Below are positions 42,522-51,662 of a stretch of DNA of 64,000 nt, one piece after another. A model generated the notes under the pieces. That model saw only the letters and a list, made by a program, of their open reading frames with translations. It was not told where the DNA came from and did no database searches. The DNA lies in assembly GCF_029490015.1 (NCBI RefSeq), contig NZ_CP120468.1:868001-932000 (forward strand), in the 5' to 3' direction. Position numbers and translations under genes: made by a program. The stretch is from Halobaculum limi (GTDB lineage: Archaea > Halobacteriota > Halobacteria > Halobacteriales > Haloferacaceae). Positions within the stretch are counted from its first letter, which is position 1; each line of letters opens with the position of its first letter.

Positions 42522-43054
42522 GTACACCGCGTACACCGCCGTCGACAGACGAGCAAGCACCGGGAACGCCACTCGACTTCGAGGCACTCGCCGGGAGCGA
42601 CGCTACCAGTTGGGACCGTGCGGACCCGCAAGGGGCACTCATCGAGTCCGTGAGCCGCTACAGCTACCGCGTGACGCTTCCTGACGGTGAGGATGCCCAC
42701 CTCGTCGCCATCGCGAACGACGACGGTCAGCACGTCGGTACGTGCGACTGCAAGGCGTTCGAGTACCACAACGGGCCGTGCGCCCACCTGTGTACCGTGA
42801 GACAGGCTGCCTTCATCGCAGAGCGTGACACCCGGGGCGAGCGAGTGCGTATCGCGCACCTCCATATGCAGGAGGGGGAGTACGACGAGGGCCGCGAGTA
42901 CCTCCGGAAGGCGGTTCGCGTGCGACCGACGCCAGTTCGAGCAGTCGCGTACCTCTCCTCTGCAGTGAGCGGAGAGTTGTACTTGCAGTTGACTGATGCG
43001 TTCACGCGGGTTCGCGACGCCGTGAACTGCTTACGTGGGGAAGCGGAGCGCTGA
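42518..43054 (+). CDS. SWIM zinc-finger protein
   Basis: This is a 178-residue protein. A SWIM finger occupies residues 76-90: Cys76-x-Cys78 in GTCDCKAFEYHNGPCAHLC, then Cys88-x-His90, the CxC-x9-CxH pattern. SWIM fingers bind DNA or proteins and often appear with helicases or transposases. Here the finger stands alone with an acidic N-terminal tail and a helical C-terminus that is moderately basic. The ATG overlaps the stop of micro zinc-finger protein 2. The cluster has the look of an accessory or provirus-derived cassette next to a tRNA gene, though no integrase is present. Confidence 0.88.
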   Translation: MSTPRTPPSTDEQAPGTPLDFEALAGSDATSWDRADPQGALIESVSRYSYRVTLPDGEDAHLVAIANDDGQHVGTCDCKAFEYHNGPCAHLCTVRQAAFIAERDTRGERVRIAHLHMQEGEYDEGREYLRKAVRVRPTPVRAVAYLSSAVSGELYLQLTDAFTRVRDAVNCLRGEAER

Positions 43055-43167
43055 GTCGCCGACAGTCACCATTCTGTCGCCGCGGTGCGTCGTTCAGACA
43101 CAGTGTCGATCCGGCGGTGACGGTGCTACCGCTCGGCGGTCGAAAATACTGGAGAAGGGGAGCCGAC

Positions 43168-43788
43168 TTACAGTTCGACGGCTTCCTTCTGTCCGAGCGA
43201 TTCGGGGACTGTGAAGCGGATGCTCGTGGTCGCACCGGACATCGTGTTGATCTTGATGGTAACCTCGTCGCCCTCGCCCAGGTTACTGTCGGCGAAGATG
43301 TTGACGTCGAACACGAGGTTCAGGCGATCGTCGGGGTCGTCGAGGACGTTCTCGTTACCGGCGACGTTCTTGACCGACGCGTACGAGAACTTGTCGTCCC
43401 CGCTGGAGAGGCCCGAGTCAGAGAAGTTCGTCGTCGTAGACTGGAGTTGGTACGTCCCGCTCGGGCCGATCCAGGTCACCGTCGCATTCTGTACGTCGAT
43501 GTCCCCAGCACCGGCCGCCTGCGTGACGGTCACGTTCACGATGTCGACGACGTCATCACCATCACCGTTCTCAATGACGTTCCCGACCGTGGCAACCTCT
43601 TGGAGACGGTTGCTAACCTGCTTACTGCTCTGTTGACCCGTTTCCTGCGACTTGCTCTGGAGGAAGCCAGCGGTGTTGATCAGCACGCCGGCGGCGATTG
43701 CTGCCACCAGCACCATCGCGATGAACACGATGAGCGTGCCGATACCGACCTGACCGCGCTCTTCCTCGTCCGTAATGAACTCGAACAT
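43168..43788 (-). CDS. Archaellin (flagellin) family protein
   Basis: The 206-residue product is a filament subunit of the archaeal swimming organelle or a related surface fibre. The class III signal peptide ends RG|QVGIGTL (predicted cut after Gly12) and is followed by the hydrophobic assembly helix [25 protein letters not shown]. The C-terminal body is Asp/Thr-rich beta structure with N-glycosylation sequons at Asn85, Asn101 and Asn121. The gene stands alone, without the arlCDE-J motor genes. Its promoter is about 60 bases upstream, so the transcript has a leader, unlike most genes here. Confidence 0.93.
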   Translation of the reverse strand: MFEFITDEEERGQVGIGTLIVFIAMVLVAAIAAGVLINTAGFLQSKSQETGQQSSKQVSNRLQEVATVGNVIENGDGDDVVDIVNVTVTQAAGAGDIDVQNATVTWIGPSGTYQLQSTTTNFSDSGLSSGDDKFSYASVKNVAGNENVLDDPDDRLNLVFDVNIFADSNLGEGDEVTIKINTMSGATTSIRFTVPESLGQKEAVEL

Positions 43789-43842
43789 TGTGTGGTTTTC
43801 CACTCCCGATTTCGGAGTATCAACTTGTATCCAAACCGGAGT

Positions 43843-43851
43843 ATAATACGT
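43843..43851 (-). promoter_or_regulatory. TATA box of the archaellin gene
   Basis: On the minus strand TATTATACT lies about 55-63 bases upstream of the archaellin ATG, predicting an untranslated leader of about 30 bases. A GGAGTGG near the ATG could serve as a ribosome binding site. Confidence 0.6.
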
Positions 43852-43938
43852 ATCGCCCCGTCTATCGAATCTGATTCCCTCCGGGGAATCGAACCGACGG
43901 ACATTACCGCTGGCCCCACACAGTCGTGACCGACTTCG

Positions 43939-44436
43939 ATGCCGGACGCACCCCAACTCGTCGTCGTCTGTGGACTCCCAGGTGCCGGAAAGACCACCGT
44001 CGCGGAAGCGGTGGCGGACCGACTCGACGCCGACCTCCTCCGGACGGACGTGGTCCGAAAGGAGCTGTTTCCCGACCCCGACTACACCACTGAAGAGTCT
44101 CGCCGCGCGTACGAGGCGTTGTTGGACCGCGCCGACGCGGTACTCTCGACCGGCAACGCTGTGGTGCTCGACGGGACGTTCCGCCGCGCCGAACGCCGTC
44201 GGTGGGCACGCGATCTCGGGGCTCGCCACGACGCCGACGCGCAGCTAGTCCACGTCACCTGCGAGGAGGCCGTCGCGAAGCGGCGGATCCGTGCCCGCGA
44301 GGGCGACGCCTCCGACGCCGACGTGGAGGTGTACGACCTTCTGCGCGAGGAGTTCGAACCACCGGAGAAGCCGGTCGTCGTCGACAACTCCGGCGATCTC
44401 GCGGCCACGCGAGCACGGGTCCGAGACCTGTTCTGA
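43939..44436 (+). CDS. P-loop kinase of the AAA_33 type
   Basis: The 165-residue protein has a P-loop GLPGAGKTT near residue 13 and a mononucleotide-kinase-like fold. [11 protein letters not shown] follows, then a [16 protein letters not shown] segment resembling the LID helix. Several arginines for phosphate contact occur in [10 protein letters not shown]. Such proteins phosphorylate small metabolites, sugars or antibiotics. Substrate unknown. It is divergent from the archaellin gene with 150 bases between. Confidence 0.82.
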   Translation: MPDAPQLVVVCGLPGAGKTTVAEAVADRLDADLLRTDVVRKELFPDPDYTTEESRRAYEALLDRADAVLSTGNAVVLDGTFRRAERRRWARDLGARHDADAQLVHVTCEEAVAKRRIRAREGDASDADVEVYDLLREEFEPPEKPVVVDNSGDLAATRARVRDLF

Positions 44437-44539
44437 GTCTGCGCGTCCTGCGTCCGCACCCCGCTATCGCAACCGTCTCTCGTCGCCGCGTGCCCGTGAT
44501 ACCGAAGGCTTTTGCTCGGGCCATCATTCGATTCCGTCG

Positions 44540-45880
44540 ATGAGAACACGCGCGGTCGAGTTGGTCCTCGCCGGCGTCCTCCTGTTCGGCCTCACCGTCG
44601 CGGGCAGCGCGCTGGTGGCTCCCGACCGGTCGCCCACCACTCCCGCCGACGGCGCGGAGCGGGCGACGCTCGTCGGGTCGCAGGGCGGCGGCCCCGGCTG
44701 GCACCAGTACGGGAGTGTCTATCTGGTGAACAACTCTGAGGTCGAGTGGCGCGAGGACTCCGCAGACAGCTACTTCGACGTCCAACGACTGCCAGACGGC
44801 AACGTGCTGGCGGGCTTCATGGACAGCGGCTACGAGGAGTGTGGCCCCTACGAGTCGCCGTGTGCCCACACCGGCTTCCGGATCATCGACCCTGACGCGG
44901 ACGGCGGGCCGACGGTCGTCGAGGAGTACGGCTTCCCAGTGCGCACGGAGACGAACAGCGAGATTCACGACGCCGAACCCCTCCCGAACGGCGGCTTCGC
45001 GATGACCGATATGGATCACGAGCGCATCCTCGTCGTCGAGGACGGCGAGGTGGTCTGGACGTGGAACGCCTCGACCATCTACGACGCACCCGCGGACCCG
45101 ACCCGAACTGACTGGCTCCACATCAACGACATCGACCGCATCGGCGAGGATCGCTTCCTCGTGTCGGTGCGCAACGCGAACCAACTGGTCATCGTCGAGC
45201 GGACCGACGACGGCGGCAGCGAGGTCGTCGAGATAATCAACGCCGACGAGGAGGGCTCGCCGGATGACTCCTGTACCGGCAACGGCCAACTGCGCGACAC
45301 CGACGGCGACGGCGACGTGCGCTGTGGCGACCCGACGATCCTCGACCACCAGCACAACCCGCAGTGGCTGGGCGATGGCGCAGTGCTGGTCGCCGACTCC
45401 GACAACGACCGCGTGGTCGAACTTCACCGCACTGAGTCGGGCGAGTGGGACATCGCGTGGGTCGTCCGGAGCGCCGACGGCCAGTCGTTGCGGTGGCCTC
45501 GCGACGCCGACCGTCTGGAGAACGGCCACACGCTGATCACGGACACGCTCAACAAGCGCATCGTCGAACTCGATGAGAACGGCACGGTCGTCTGGTCGTA
45601 CGCCACCGAGCGCATCCCGTACGAGGCCGACCGCGTCCCCCGCGAGTTCCAGGGCACCGAGGCTGACCTGCCGCGGGCGACGAGTGATGGTGTGGACCCC
45701 GGTTCCGTCGAGGCCGAATCCGGCGTGCCGGTCCTCTCGGCGCTCGTCGTCGGCGTCCGCGCGGTCGCGCCGTGGGCACCCGTCTGGTTCGCCGAGACAC
45801 AGGTGGGCCTCACGCTCGTCTCGCTGGCACTCGTCCTCGCGGGCGGCGTCGTCGCAGTTCGCAACCGCCTCTCGATCTGA
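44540..45880 (+). CDS. Arylsulfotransferase-like membrane-anchored protein
   Basis: The 446-residue protein has an N-terminal hydrophobic segment (about 9-27) and a C-terminal one (about 415-440). A six-bladed propeller-like body lies between, similar to the ASST arylsulfotransferase and NHL/PQQ families. Blade markers are DVQRLPDGNVLAGF, EIHDAEPLPNGGFAMTD, WLHINDIDRIGEDRFLVSVRN, ILDHQHNPQWLGDGAVLVADSDNDRV and DADRLENGHTLITDT. His residues in IHD, HIND and DHQHN are placed as in ASST-type sites, so catalytic activity is possible but unproven. Confidence 0.85.
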   Translation: MRTRAVELVLAGVLLFGLTVAGSALVAPDRSPTTPADGAERATLVGSQGGGPGWHQYGSVYLVNNSEVEWREDSADSYFDVQRLPDGNVLAGFMDSGYEECGPYESPCAHTGFRIIDPDADGGPTVVEEYGFPVRTETNSEIHDAEPLPNGGFAMTDMDHERILVVEDGEVVWTWNASTIYDAPADPTRTDWLHINDIDRIGEDRFLVSVRNANQLVIVERTDDGGSEVVEIINADEEGSPDDSCTGNGQLRDTDGDGDVRCGDPTILDHQHNPQWLGDGAVLVADSDNDRVVELHRTESGEWDIAWVVRSADGQSLRWPRDADRLENGHTLITDTLNKRIVELDENGTVVWSYATERIPYEADRVPREFQGTEADLPRATSDGVDPGSVEAESGVPVLSALVVGVRAVAPWAPVWFAETQVGLTLVSLALVLAGGVVAVRNRLSI

Positions 45881-45945
45881 CGGACACCTCGCTCGCGGCC
45901 GGCGAACCGCACACAGTTTTCTCCCGCCCCGCCGACCCGTCGGCT

Positions 45946-46533
45946 ATGACTGACGACGCCGCGGGCGACCACGACGGCGACGACGCCGCACCCGACGACC
46001 TCGCGTGGGAGACGTTCGGCACCGACATCGACTACTCGTGTCCCGGCTTCGACGTGCGCCGTGACGACGTCCGCCTCCCTGACGGAACGGAAACGGACTT
46101 CCACTACGTCGACGAACCGCCGGCGGTCGTCGTCCTCCCGTTCACACCCGACGGCGACGTGGTCCTCGTCGAGGAGTGGCGGCAGGCGGTCGGTCGGGTG
46201 AATCGCGGTCTCCCCGCCGGAACCGTCGAAGACGGCGACACCGACCTCGCCACGGCGGCGCGACGCGAACTCGCAGAGGAGACTGGCCACGAGGCGGAGA
46301 CGGTCGAGCAGTTCACCACGGTCGAACCCGCCAACGGCTTCGCCAACTCCGTCCACCACTACTTCCTCGCACACGGGTGCGAGCCGTCGGCCGAACAGAC
46401 GCTCGACTTCAACGAGAGCATCCGCCCGGTGACCGTCGACTACGACGCCTTCCGCGACGCCGTCCTCGCGGGTGAGGTTCGCGACGGCCGGGCGACGCTC
46501 GGCGTGTCGCTGTACGAGGCGCGTCGGGAGTGA
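45946..46533 (+). CDS. NUDIX hydrolase
   Basis: This is a 195-residue protein of the ADP-ribose pyrophosphatase-like group. It has an acidic N-terminus, then FHYVDEPPAVVVLPFTPDGDVVLVEEWRQAVGRVNRGLPAGTVE. The NUDIX helix RRELAEETGHE carries the metal-binding glutamates. The residue before the helix spacing is one longer than the common pattern (GTVEDGDTDLATAARRE). A likely substrate is ADP-ribose or another nucleoside diphosphate derivative. GTTTTCT about 28 bases before the ATG suggests its own promoter. Confidence 0.9.
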   Translation: MTDDAAGDHDGDDAAPDDLAWETFGTDIDYSCPGFDVRRDDVRLPDGTETDFHYVDEPPAVVVLPFTPDGDVVLVEEWRQAVGRVNRGLPAGTVEDGDTDLATAARRELAEETGHEAETVEQFTTVEPANGFANSVHHYFLAHGCEPSAEQTLDFNESIRPVTVDYDAFRDAVLAGEVRDGRATLGVSLYEARRE

Positions 46534-46614
46534 GGCGGAGACTGGGCAGTCGGACCGTCGGTCCGGTCGCCGTCGCTGGGTCAAGCCTTTGAACGTGGGC
46601 GACCGAGTACCCCT

Positions 46615-47448
46615 ATGGTAAGCTTCGGACCGGCCCGCCGCATCTCGGCGTGGTTCGGCTCGCTCGATCCCCGGATACGGGCGCTCGTCGCGGCCCTGGT
46701 CGTCGGCTTCTCCGGCATCGTGGTCGCGTCGGTCGTCGTGGTAGTCGTCCTCCTCACGCTCGGACTGATCGGGTATCAGCCGTCACCGCTCGCGTTGATC
46801 GGCCTCTCGCTGGTACTCGTACAAGGTGTCTCGTTCGGCGGCGTCGCGTCGATCTACCTGATCCGACGCGGACGCTCGCCGCTGTCGCTGTTCAAGATCC
46901 CGTCGCTGCGCGACTTGCTCGTCACCGTCGGCGGCTTCTTCGGGTCGCTCACGCTGTTGATCGTCGCGTCGCTGGTCGTCCAGCAGACGGGTGCGCCGAC
47001 CGCACAGAACGAGGTCGCGCAGTTCGGCGTGGAGAACCCCGAGGTGCTCCTCCTCCTCATCCCGGCGGCGTTCATCTTCATCGGTCCGGGCGAGGAGATT
47101 CTGTTCCGGGGCGTCGTCCAGAACCGGCTCCGAGAGGCGTTCTCGCCGTGGGTCGCCATCCCGGTTGCGAGCGTCATCTTCGGGGCGGTCCACTACGTGG
47201 CGCTGACGGGTGCCGCGCCCGGGCGGTTCGTCACCATCGGCATCCTTTCGCTGCTCACGCTCGTGTTTGGTGCCGCCTACGAGTACACCGACAACCTCGT
47301 CGTCCCGTCGCTCATCCACGGCGCGTACGACGCGGTGCTGTTCGCTGGTCTGTACGTCGTCGTCGTGTACGGTCCTGAGAACGCGACGCCGGGACAGGCC
47401 GCGAGTCTGGTCGTCGGCGACATACTGGCGCTCGTGCCGGTCGTCTGA
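46615..47448 (+). CDS. CPBP family intramembrane metalloprotease
   Basis: This 277-residue membrane protein is a second CPBP paralogue in the window. About eight helices are predicted, with motifs GEEILFRGVVQNRLREAF, FGAVHYVAL and IHGAYDAVLF providing the Glu-Glu-Arg, His and His residues of the presumed metal site. The N-terminal 60 residues differ from the 8.2 kb copy, so they are not a recent duplication. A GCCTTTGAAC element 28 bases upstream supports the ATG at 46615. Substrate unknown. Confidence 0.88.
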   Translation: MVSFGPARRISAWFGSLDPRIRALVAALVVGFSGIVVASVVVVVVLLTLGLIGYQPSPLALIGLSLVLVQGVSFGGVASIYLIRRGRSPLSLFKIPSLRDLLVTVGGFFGSLTLLIVASLVVQQTGAPTAQNEVAQFGVENPEVLLLLIPAAFIFIGPGEEILFRGVVQNRLREAFSPWVAIPVASVIFGAVHYVALTGAAPGRFVTIGILSLLTLVFGAAYEYTDNLVVPSLIHGAYDAVLFAGLYVVVVYGPENATPGQAASLVVGDILALVPVV

Positions 47449-47741
47449 CCGGCGAGCGCACGCGTTCGTCGGTCTGCGGTCTGTTCTTTCGTCCACCATC
47501 CCTCCGAGCGTTTATCACCGATACCGGCACCAGCCCCCGCACCGTGGACTCCGCCGCCGCGGGGCGTGCCGCGACGTGACGACACGCCCGCCCCGCGCTC
47601 CGGTCGCGCGGCCGACCGTCCGACCGCTCGACCGTCCGCTGGTCGCCCCCTGCGTGTCGTTCGTTCGCCACCGATCGAGCGTCGCGTCCGCGTCGCCCGC
47701 GGAGCGACACCCTTACTCGCGTCCCCGGAAACCCCGAGACA

Positions 47742-49304
47742 ATGCGCGAGCACTTCGAGATCCGGGATCACGACGCCGCCGGTCGCATCGGGGAGTTGAC
47801 CGTCCCCCGTGCCGGCGTCACCGTCGAGACGCCCGCCCTCCTCCCGGTGATCAACCCTAACATCGAGACGATCGACCCGGGCCGCCTCCGCTCGGAGTTC
47901 GGCGCGGATATGCTGATCACCAACTCCTACATCATCCGCACGACCGACGGCCTGCGCGAGCGTGCGATGGAGGAGGGCCTCCACGAGTTGCTGGGGTACG
48001 ACGGCGCGATTATGACCGACTCCGGGAGTTTCCAACTCGCGGAGTACGGCGAAATCGACACTACGACGACCGAGATTCTGGAGTTCCAGCGCGACATCGG
48101 CAGCGACATCGGCACGCCGGTCGACATCCCGACGCCGCCGGACGTGAGCCGTGAGCAGGCCGAATCCGACCTCGACGTGACCCGGCAAGCGCTCGCGGAC
48201 GCCGAGGCGGTCGACACCGGCGGGATGCTGGTGAACGCGCCGGTGCAGGGGAGCACCTACCCCGACCTCCGTGAGCAGGCAGGTCACGAGGCTGCTGCGA
48301 CGGATCTGGACGTGTTCCCGGTCGGCGCGGTCGTCCCGATGATGAACGCCTACCGCTACGACGACATGGTCGACGCCGTCGCCGCCGCTAAACGCGGTCT
48401 CGACGAGGACTGCCCAGTCCACCTGTTCGGCGCGGGCCACCCGATGATGTTCGCGCTGGCGGTCGCGCTCGGGTGTGACCTGTTCGACTCCGCCGCGTAC
48501 GCGCTGATGGCCCGCGACGGCCGCTACCTCACCGTCTCGGGCACCGAGCAACTGGAGGAGTTGGAGTATCTCCCGTGTTCGTGCCCCATCTGTCACGAGT
48601 ACACGCCGGACGACCTGCGCGCCGCCGGCAACGACGAACAGGAGTCGTTGCTCGCAGAGCACAACCTCCACGTCACCTTCGAGGAACTCCGGCGCGTGAA
48701 GCAGGCCATCCGCGACGGCGACTTGCTCGAACTCGTCGAGCGCCGCGCTCGCGGTCACCCGGCGATGACCGACGGCTACCGCGCCCTCCTCGACCACGCC
48801 GACCAACTGGAGCGCATCGACAGCGCCTCCAAAGGCTCGTTCTTCGCCGTCTCTCACGAGTCCGCCCGTCGCCCGGAGGTGCGCCGCCACCACGACCGCC
48901 TCGCGCGACTGGACGTGCCCGACCGTCTGCTGTGCTCGGAGTACGGCAAGCCCTCCGAGCACGATTACGACGCGGTGTGGCGCGTCCTTCCACCGTTCGG
49001 CCCGTTCCCACGGGCGCTCTCGGAGACGTACCCGCTCACGGCGGAGGTGCCCGACCGAACCGACGCCGCGACCGAACGCGCCGCCGCCGAGGGGATGCGT
49101 GCGCTCGTCGAGGCCAACCCCGACGTGGACGTGACGCTCGCGCACCGGGGGTGGAGTGAGGACGCACTGTCGGTCGTCCCCGACTCGGTGACGCTCGAAG
49201 ACCTGCACGCGAGCCGTGACGGTGAGAATGCCGCCGACACCGCGACGACTGCCGACGCCACGGACGCCGCCAGCGCCGGCGAGGGCGGAAGCGAAAGCGA
49301 ATAA
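47742..49304 (+). CDS. tgtA: Archaeosine tRNA-guanine transglycosylase
   Basis: TgtA replaces guanine 15 of tRNA with 7-cyano-7-deazaguanine, the first committed step to archaeosine. The 520-residue protein shows [12 protein letters not shown] with the catalytic Asp region, [31 protein letters not shown] and a zinc site [14 protein letters not shown]...HN. The N-terminus [33 protein letters not shown] is canonical. Like other haloarchaeal TgtA it ends in an acidic tail without the PUA domain of longer homologues. CCCTTACTCG about 30 bases upstream fits its promoter. It is followed by arcS. Confidence 0.96.
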   Translation: MREHFEIRDHDAAGRIGELTVPRAGVTVETPALLPVINPNIETIDPGRLRSEFGADMLITNSYIIRTTDGLRERAMEEGLHELLGYDGAIMTDSGSFQLAEYGEIDTTTTEILEFQRDIGSDIGTPVDIPTPPDVSREQAESDLDVTRQALADAEAVDTGGMLVNAPVQGSTYPDLREQAGHEAAATDLDVFPVGAVVPMMNAYRYDDMVDAVAAAKRGLDEDCPVHLFGAGHPMMFALAVALGCDLFDSAAYALMARDGRYLTVSGTEQLEELEYLPCSCPICHEYTPDDLRAAGNDEQESLLAEHNLHVTFEELRRVKQAIRDGDLLELVERRARGHPAMTDGYRALLDHADQLERIDSASKGSFFAVSHESARRPEVRRHHDRLARLDVPDRLLCSEYGKPSEHDYDAVWRVLPPFGPFPRALSETYPLTAEVPDRTDAATERAAAEGMRALVEANPDVDVTLAHRGWSEDALSVVPDSVTLEDLHASRDGENAADTATTADATDAASAGEGGSESE

Positions 49305-49328
49305 CGGCCGGCCCGCAGAGAACGCCGT

Positions 49329-51095
49329 ATGACCGACTACTTCGAGGTTCACGACCGAGACGGGGCGGCCCGTCTCGGCGAACTCCGCCTCGACTCGCCG
49401 CTGACGACGCCGGCGCTCGCGGACGACGTCGTCCGTGACGCCGGGTCGCTGTGGAACGCCGACCGCGACGCCCCCGAAGGCGACGATTCCGTGCTTACGG
49501 TCCTCCCGCACCGCGCGTACCCTGCGGGCACGCGCGAGGAAGTCGTCGAGGCGTTCGCGGCGGATTACCCCGATATCGGCGGCCCGAGCGCCGCGGTGAT
49601 CTCCAGCGACGACCCGGACGCGGGCGGCGCCGCCAGCGCCCCCGTCGACGCGTACGTGCTCTCGAACGCGCAGGGCGTCGTCGGCCACGCCTCGGCGTTC
49701 GTCGACGCCGTCGTCGCGGTGCGCGAGGCGGTTCCCGCCGACACCGCGCTGTATCTGTCTGGCGTCGCGACGCCGTTGAACGTCGCGACGCTCGTGTACG
49801 CCGGTGTCGACCTGGTCGACGCGAAGCGCGCACGGGTGAAGGGGAGTCAGGGAAAGTACCTCACCGACGAGGGCGAGCGATTCCTCGAAGACCTGGACGA
49901 ACTGCCGTGTTCGTGTCCCGCCTGTCAGGTGCCGCGTGAGGAGTTCGACCGCGCCGCCTGCGAACAGCACAACGTCAACGCCCTCACCGCGGAACTCCGG
50001 CGGGTCCGTCGCCGCATCCGCGAGGGCCGCCTCCGCGACTACGTCGAAGGGCAGGCGCGTCACGACCAGTGGCTCACGGCGACGTTCCGTGAACTCGACC
50101 AGCAGTACGGCTACCTGGAGGAGCGCACGCCAGTCGTCCGCGACACGGAACTGAGTGCAGCCACCGGTGACACCATCCGTCGCCCGGAGATTCAGCGGTT
50201 CGCCCAGCGTGTCACCGACCGCTACCGCAACCGCTTCCGCAACCCGCTGGTGCTCGTGCCTTGCTCCGCGCGCAAGCCGTACTCTGAGAGCCAGAGCCAC
50301 GGGCAGTTCCACGACGCCATCCAGTTCCGCGGCCACCTCGCGTCGATGACCTCTCCTATCGGCGTCGTCCCGCAGGAACTCGAACTCACCTACCCCGCCC
50401 AGCACTACGACACCGTCGTCACGGGCCGGTGGACGGAAGACGAGAAGCAGTTCGTCGCCGCCGTCCTGCGCAAGTACCTCGAACGCAACGAGTACCCGCG
50501 CGTCATCGCACACGTTCCCGAAGAGGGCTACCGCGACATCTGCGAACGGGTCGAAGAGCAGGTGGACGTGCCCTTCGAGTACACCGTCGAGGACCACCCG
50601 ACGACGACCGAGTCCATCGGGAACCTGATGTCCACGCTCGACGGCGAGTTGAAGTACACGAAGCGGGAGCGCCAGCACAACACGGTGCGTGCGCTCGCGG
50701 ACTACATGCTTGGCGACGGCGCGGGCGACGACCTGTTCGACGAACTGAACACGCGCTCTCGGTACCCGAAACTGCAGGTCCGCGACGACGACGAGGAACT
50801 GCTCGCGACGATGGTGCCCACCTACGGAGCGCTGGCGTTCACGCTCGCGGGCGCACACCGCTGGGTGGAGAGTGACGCGCCGACGAAGACGGTACAGATC
50901 GACTCGTTCGTTCCGCAGGGGAGCGTGCTCGCGCCGGGTGTCGTCGACGCGGACGACGACATCCGCGTCGGCGACGAGGTCGTCGTCGAGGGACCACGGG
51001 CGTTCGCCGTCGGCCGCGCGGAGATGCACGGCGCGGAGATGCGTTCTTCGACTCGTGGTATCGCGGTCGACGTGCGCCACTCCGAGGAGCGGTAA
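49329..51095 (+). CDS. arcS: Archaeosine synthase ArcS
   Basis: ArcS converts the nitrile base placed by TgtA to archaeosine, using glutamine, asparagine or ammonia as nitrogen donor. The 588-residue protein is a diverged TgtA paralogue: DYFEVHDRDGAARLGELRL start, zinc motif CSCPACQVPREEFDRAACEQHN and the ArcS-specific PCSARKPYSESQSH. A PUA domain lies at the C-terminus (FVPQGSVLAPGVVDADDDIRVGDEVVVEGPRAFAVGRAEM). The gap to tgtA is 24 bases, so the pair is an operon. Confidence 0.95.
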   Translation: MTDYFEVHDRDGAARLGELRLDSPLTTPALADDVVRDAGSLWNADRDAPEGDDSVLTVLPHRAYPAGTREEVVEAFAADYPDIGGPSAAVISSDDPDAGGAASAPVDAYVLSNAQGVVGHASAFVDAVVAVREAVPADTALYLSGVATPLNVATLVYAGVDLVDAKRARVKGSQGKYLTDEGERFLEDLDELPCSCPACQVPREEFDRAACEQHNVNALTAELRRVRRRIREGRLRDYVEGQARHDQWLTATFRELDQQYGYLEERTPVVRDTELSAATGDTIRRPEIQRFAQRVTDRYRNRFRNPLVLVPCSARKPYSESQSHGQFHDAIQFRGHLASMTSPIGVVPQELELTYPAQHYDTVVTGRWTEDEKQFVAAVLRKYLERNEYPRVIAHVPEEGYRDICERVEEQVDVPFEYTVEDHPTTTESIGNLMSTLDGELKYTKRERQHNTVRALADYMLGDGAGDDLFDELNTRSRYPKLQVRDDDEELLATMVPTYGALAFTLAGAHRWVESDAPTKTVQIDSFVPQGSVLAPGVVDADDDIRVGDEVVVEGPRAFAVGRAEMHGAEMRSSTRGIAVDVRHSEER

Positions 51096-51137
51096 TCTCG
51101 CCGGCACGTTCTTCTCGTCGGTCGTCGCAGTAGGCGT

Positions 51138-51590
51138 GTGAACGAACGGACGCGCAGACTGGTCGACGCCGCCCCCGGGATTGTCGCCGTCGCCACGCTC
51201 GGCGTCGTCGTCCTCCTTGCGATTGCAGGGTTCGGGAGCGCTGTCCCCGTCGCCGCGGTCGTCGGCTGGCTTCTGCTCACGCCGCTGTCGGCCATCCTCG
51301 GCGACGTCCTCCTCTCGGAGACGGACGACTCGGCCGACGCGGACGCGAACGGTGCCAGCGACGAGAGCGCCGCCGAGTCCGACCCCGTCGAACGCCTCCG
51401 CCGCCGCTACGCCGCCGGCGACATCGACGACGACGAGTTCGAGCGGCGACTCGACGTCCTCCTGGAGACCGAGGGCGTCGACGCGGCGACGGCACGCGAG
51501 CGGCTTCGAGAGCGTGCAGGTGGCGGCGACGGTGAGTGGCATCGTGAACGAGACCACGAACTCGATAAGGAAGTCGACCGCACTCGTTGA
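51138..51590 (+). CDS. SHOCT-domain membrane protein
   Basis: The 150-residue protein starts with GTG, has two transmembrane segments (about 13-33 and 37-58) and an acidic linker. A C-terminal SHOCT segment reads DPVERLRRRYAAGDIDDDEFERRLDVLLE, followed by a charged helix. SHOCT domains are short oligomerisation modules at the ends of haloarchaeal membrane proteins. Function unknown. It follows arcS by 42 bases and may be co-transcribed. Confidence 0.83.
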   Translation: MNERTRRLVDAAPGIVAVATLGVVVLLAIAGFGSAVPVAAVVGWLLLTPLSAILGDVLLSETDDSADADANGASDESAAESDPVERLRRRYAAGDIDDDEFERRLDVLLETEGVDAATARERLRERAGGGDGEWHRERDHELDKEVDRTR

Positions 51591-51662
51591 CCAAGGGCAC
51601 GACCGCGCAGCGAACGCGTCCGCGAAGCGAACGCATACAACCGTCCGCGCAGACCCCGAGGT

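Noticed and set aside
42171-43939. Integrated provirus at tRNA-Pro
   Set aside because: The position and micro zinc-finger genes suggested it, but I see no integrase and no repeat of the tRNA 3' end downstream, so only an accessory patch is claimed.
47543-47578. 11-codon GTG frame after the promoter-like site before tgtA
   Set aside because: Too short and without support. I list the stretch as a possible RNA or leader instead.
47277-51557. 1426-codon open frame on the minus strand
   Set aside because: It is antisense to tgtA and arcS, both certain. The translation is Arg/His/Val-rich without any domain. Long antisense frames are expected where sense codons end in G or C.
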